Shown piece by piece: positions 23,261 to 23,514 of a stretch of 23,514 bases of DNA (its first letter is position 1; each line of letters begins with the position of its first letter). The stretch covers positions 1-23,514 of the forward strand of contig CAZXYF010000030.1 of assembly GCA_964644705.1 (NCBI GenBank), in the 5' to 3' direction. The DNA is from CAZXYF01 sp964644705. GTDB taxonomy: Bacteria; Planctomycetota; Brocadiia; SM23-32. The notes under the pieces were generated by a model that saw only the letters and a list, made by a program, of their open reading frames with translations, had not been told where the DNA came from and did no database searches. Position numbers and translations under genes: made by a program.

Positions 23261-23514
23261 TTGCCCCCTCTGGGCCTCCCGTCACCGATTAATCTCCCCA
23301 ACCAGTATGCCCGCATGCGAACCGGGCGATACTTCTATTTCTCACTATCCCGGATGGCCCTTCCCCCGGACATTTCACGAGCCGCGGAGCTCCTGATCCG
23401 TTGGAAAATATTCCCCCCAATTCGCAAAATAGCTAAGCGGGCCGAACTAAAAACTTTCAGATTTCAAACCCGGTTTGGTGTCGATTAGCCGTATTTTTAG
23501 TCCCAACGGGACGG
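23261..23514. other. Non-coding right end of the window
   Basis: I see no convincing gene in these 254 bases. A hairpin at 23304-23333 (AGTATGCCCG pairing with CGGGC-G-ATACT, one bulged G) may help end prfA transcription, although the T run is weak. A short frame begins at TTG 23261 but has no SD or family signal. The last bases hold a GTCCC-AAC-GGGAC hairpin. Confidence 0.5.
23304..23333 (+). terminator. Possible terminator hairpin after prfA
   Basis: A 10-bp stem with one bulged G and a nine-base loop, 44 bases past the prfA stop. It is followed by TCTATTTCTC rather than a clean T run, so its strength is doubtful. Confidence 0.35.

Noticed and set aside
23261..23488. 75-residue frame after prfA
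   Set aside because: It begins at TTG directly after the prfA stop with no SD and no recognisable features. A prmC gene was considered here, but none of its motifs (such as NPPY) is present.
1..23514. Search for a novel defence, mobile or biosynthetic system
   Set aside because: I saw no repeat-spacer array, integrase, reverse transcriptase, nuclease cluster, toxin-antitoxin pair or biosynthetic cluster. The window is dominated by housekeeping and transport genes.

Overview
The window looks like chromosomal DNA of a Gram-negative bacterium. Three predicted proteins carry lipoprotein signal peptides, and one glycosyltransferase resembles the lipopolysaccharide core enzyme WaaG. Starts are ATG or GTG with Shine-Dalgarno sequences of the GGAGG type, and promoters are sigma70-like. 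The gene set (CstA, MsrAB fusion, CoaX, Ldh2-type dehydrogenase, multi-PAS hybrid kinase, acidic LeuS and RF1) would fit a member of the PVC group (Planctomycetes, Verrucomicrobia, Kiritimatiellota, Lentisphaerae). That placement is inference from style, not from a marker I can prove. Bases 1-29 are not genomic: they match the reverse complement of the Illumina P5 flow-cell oligo including its T10 linker, so the left edge is the end of an assembled contig.

Layout. 30-1246 (minus): a truncated glycerate kinase downstream of a BamE/SmpA-like lipoprotein, with an intrinsic terminator between them. 1247-1809: a promoter region holding a large palindromic repeat element. 1810-5340 (plus): a cyclophilin and a 998-residue Cache-PAS-PAS-PAS-HisKA-HATPase-REC hybrid kinase. 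5369-6511 (minus): exported MsrA-MsrB fusion. 6782-8086 (plus): MFS transporter. 8081-9649 (minus): an Ldh2-family dehydrogenase behind tRNA-Leu(UAA), and tRNA-Cys(GCA). 9925-15271 (plus): CstA, an ABC exporter, a cupin lipoprotein and a WaaG-like glycosyltransferase. 15292-15399: a second, half-length copy of the repeat. 15468-19303 (minus): leuS-galK. 19431-23260 (plus): coaX, a possible small overlapping ORF, an unknown membrane-anchored protein, rpmE and prfA.

The content is mostly housekeeping: translation (LeuS, L31, RF1, two tRNAs), CoA synthesis, methionine sulfoxide repair and proline isomerisation, envelope and transport functions. I found no CRISPR array, phage, toxin-antitoxin, defence island or biosynthetic cluster. 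The items most worth a second look are the P5 oligo join, the palindromic repeat family, the unknown 417-residue protein, and a recurring TTGC-type -35 element in the predicted promoters.
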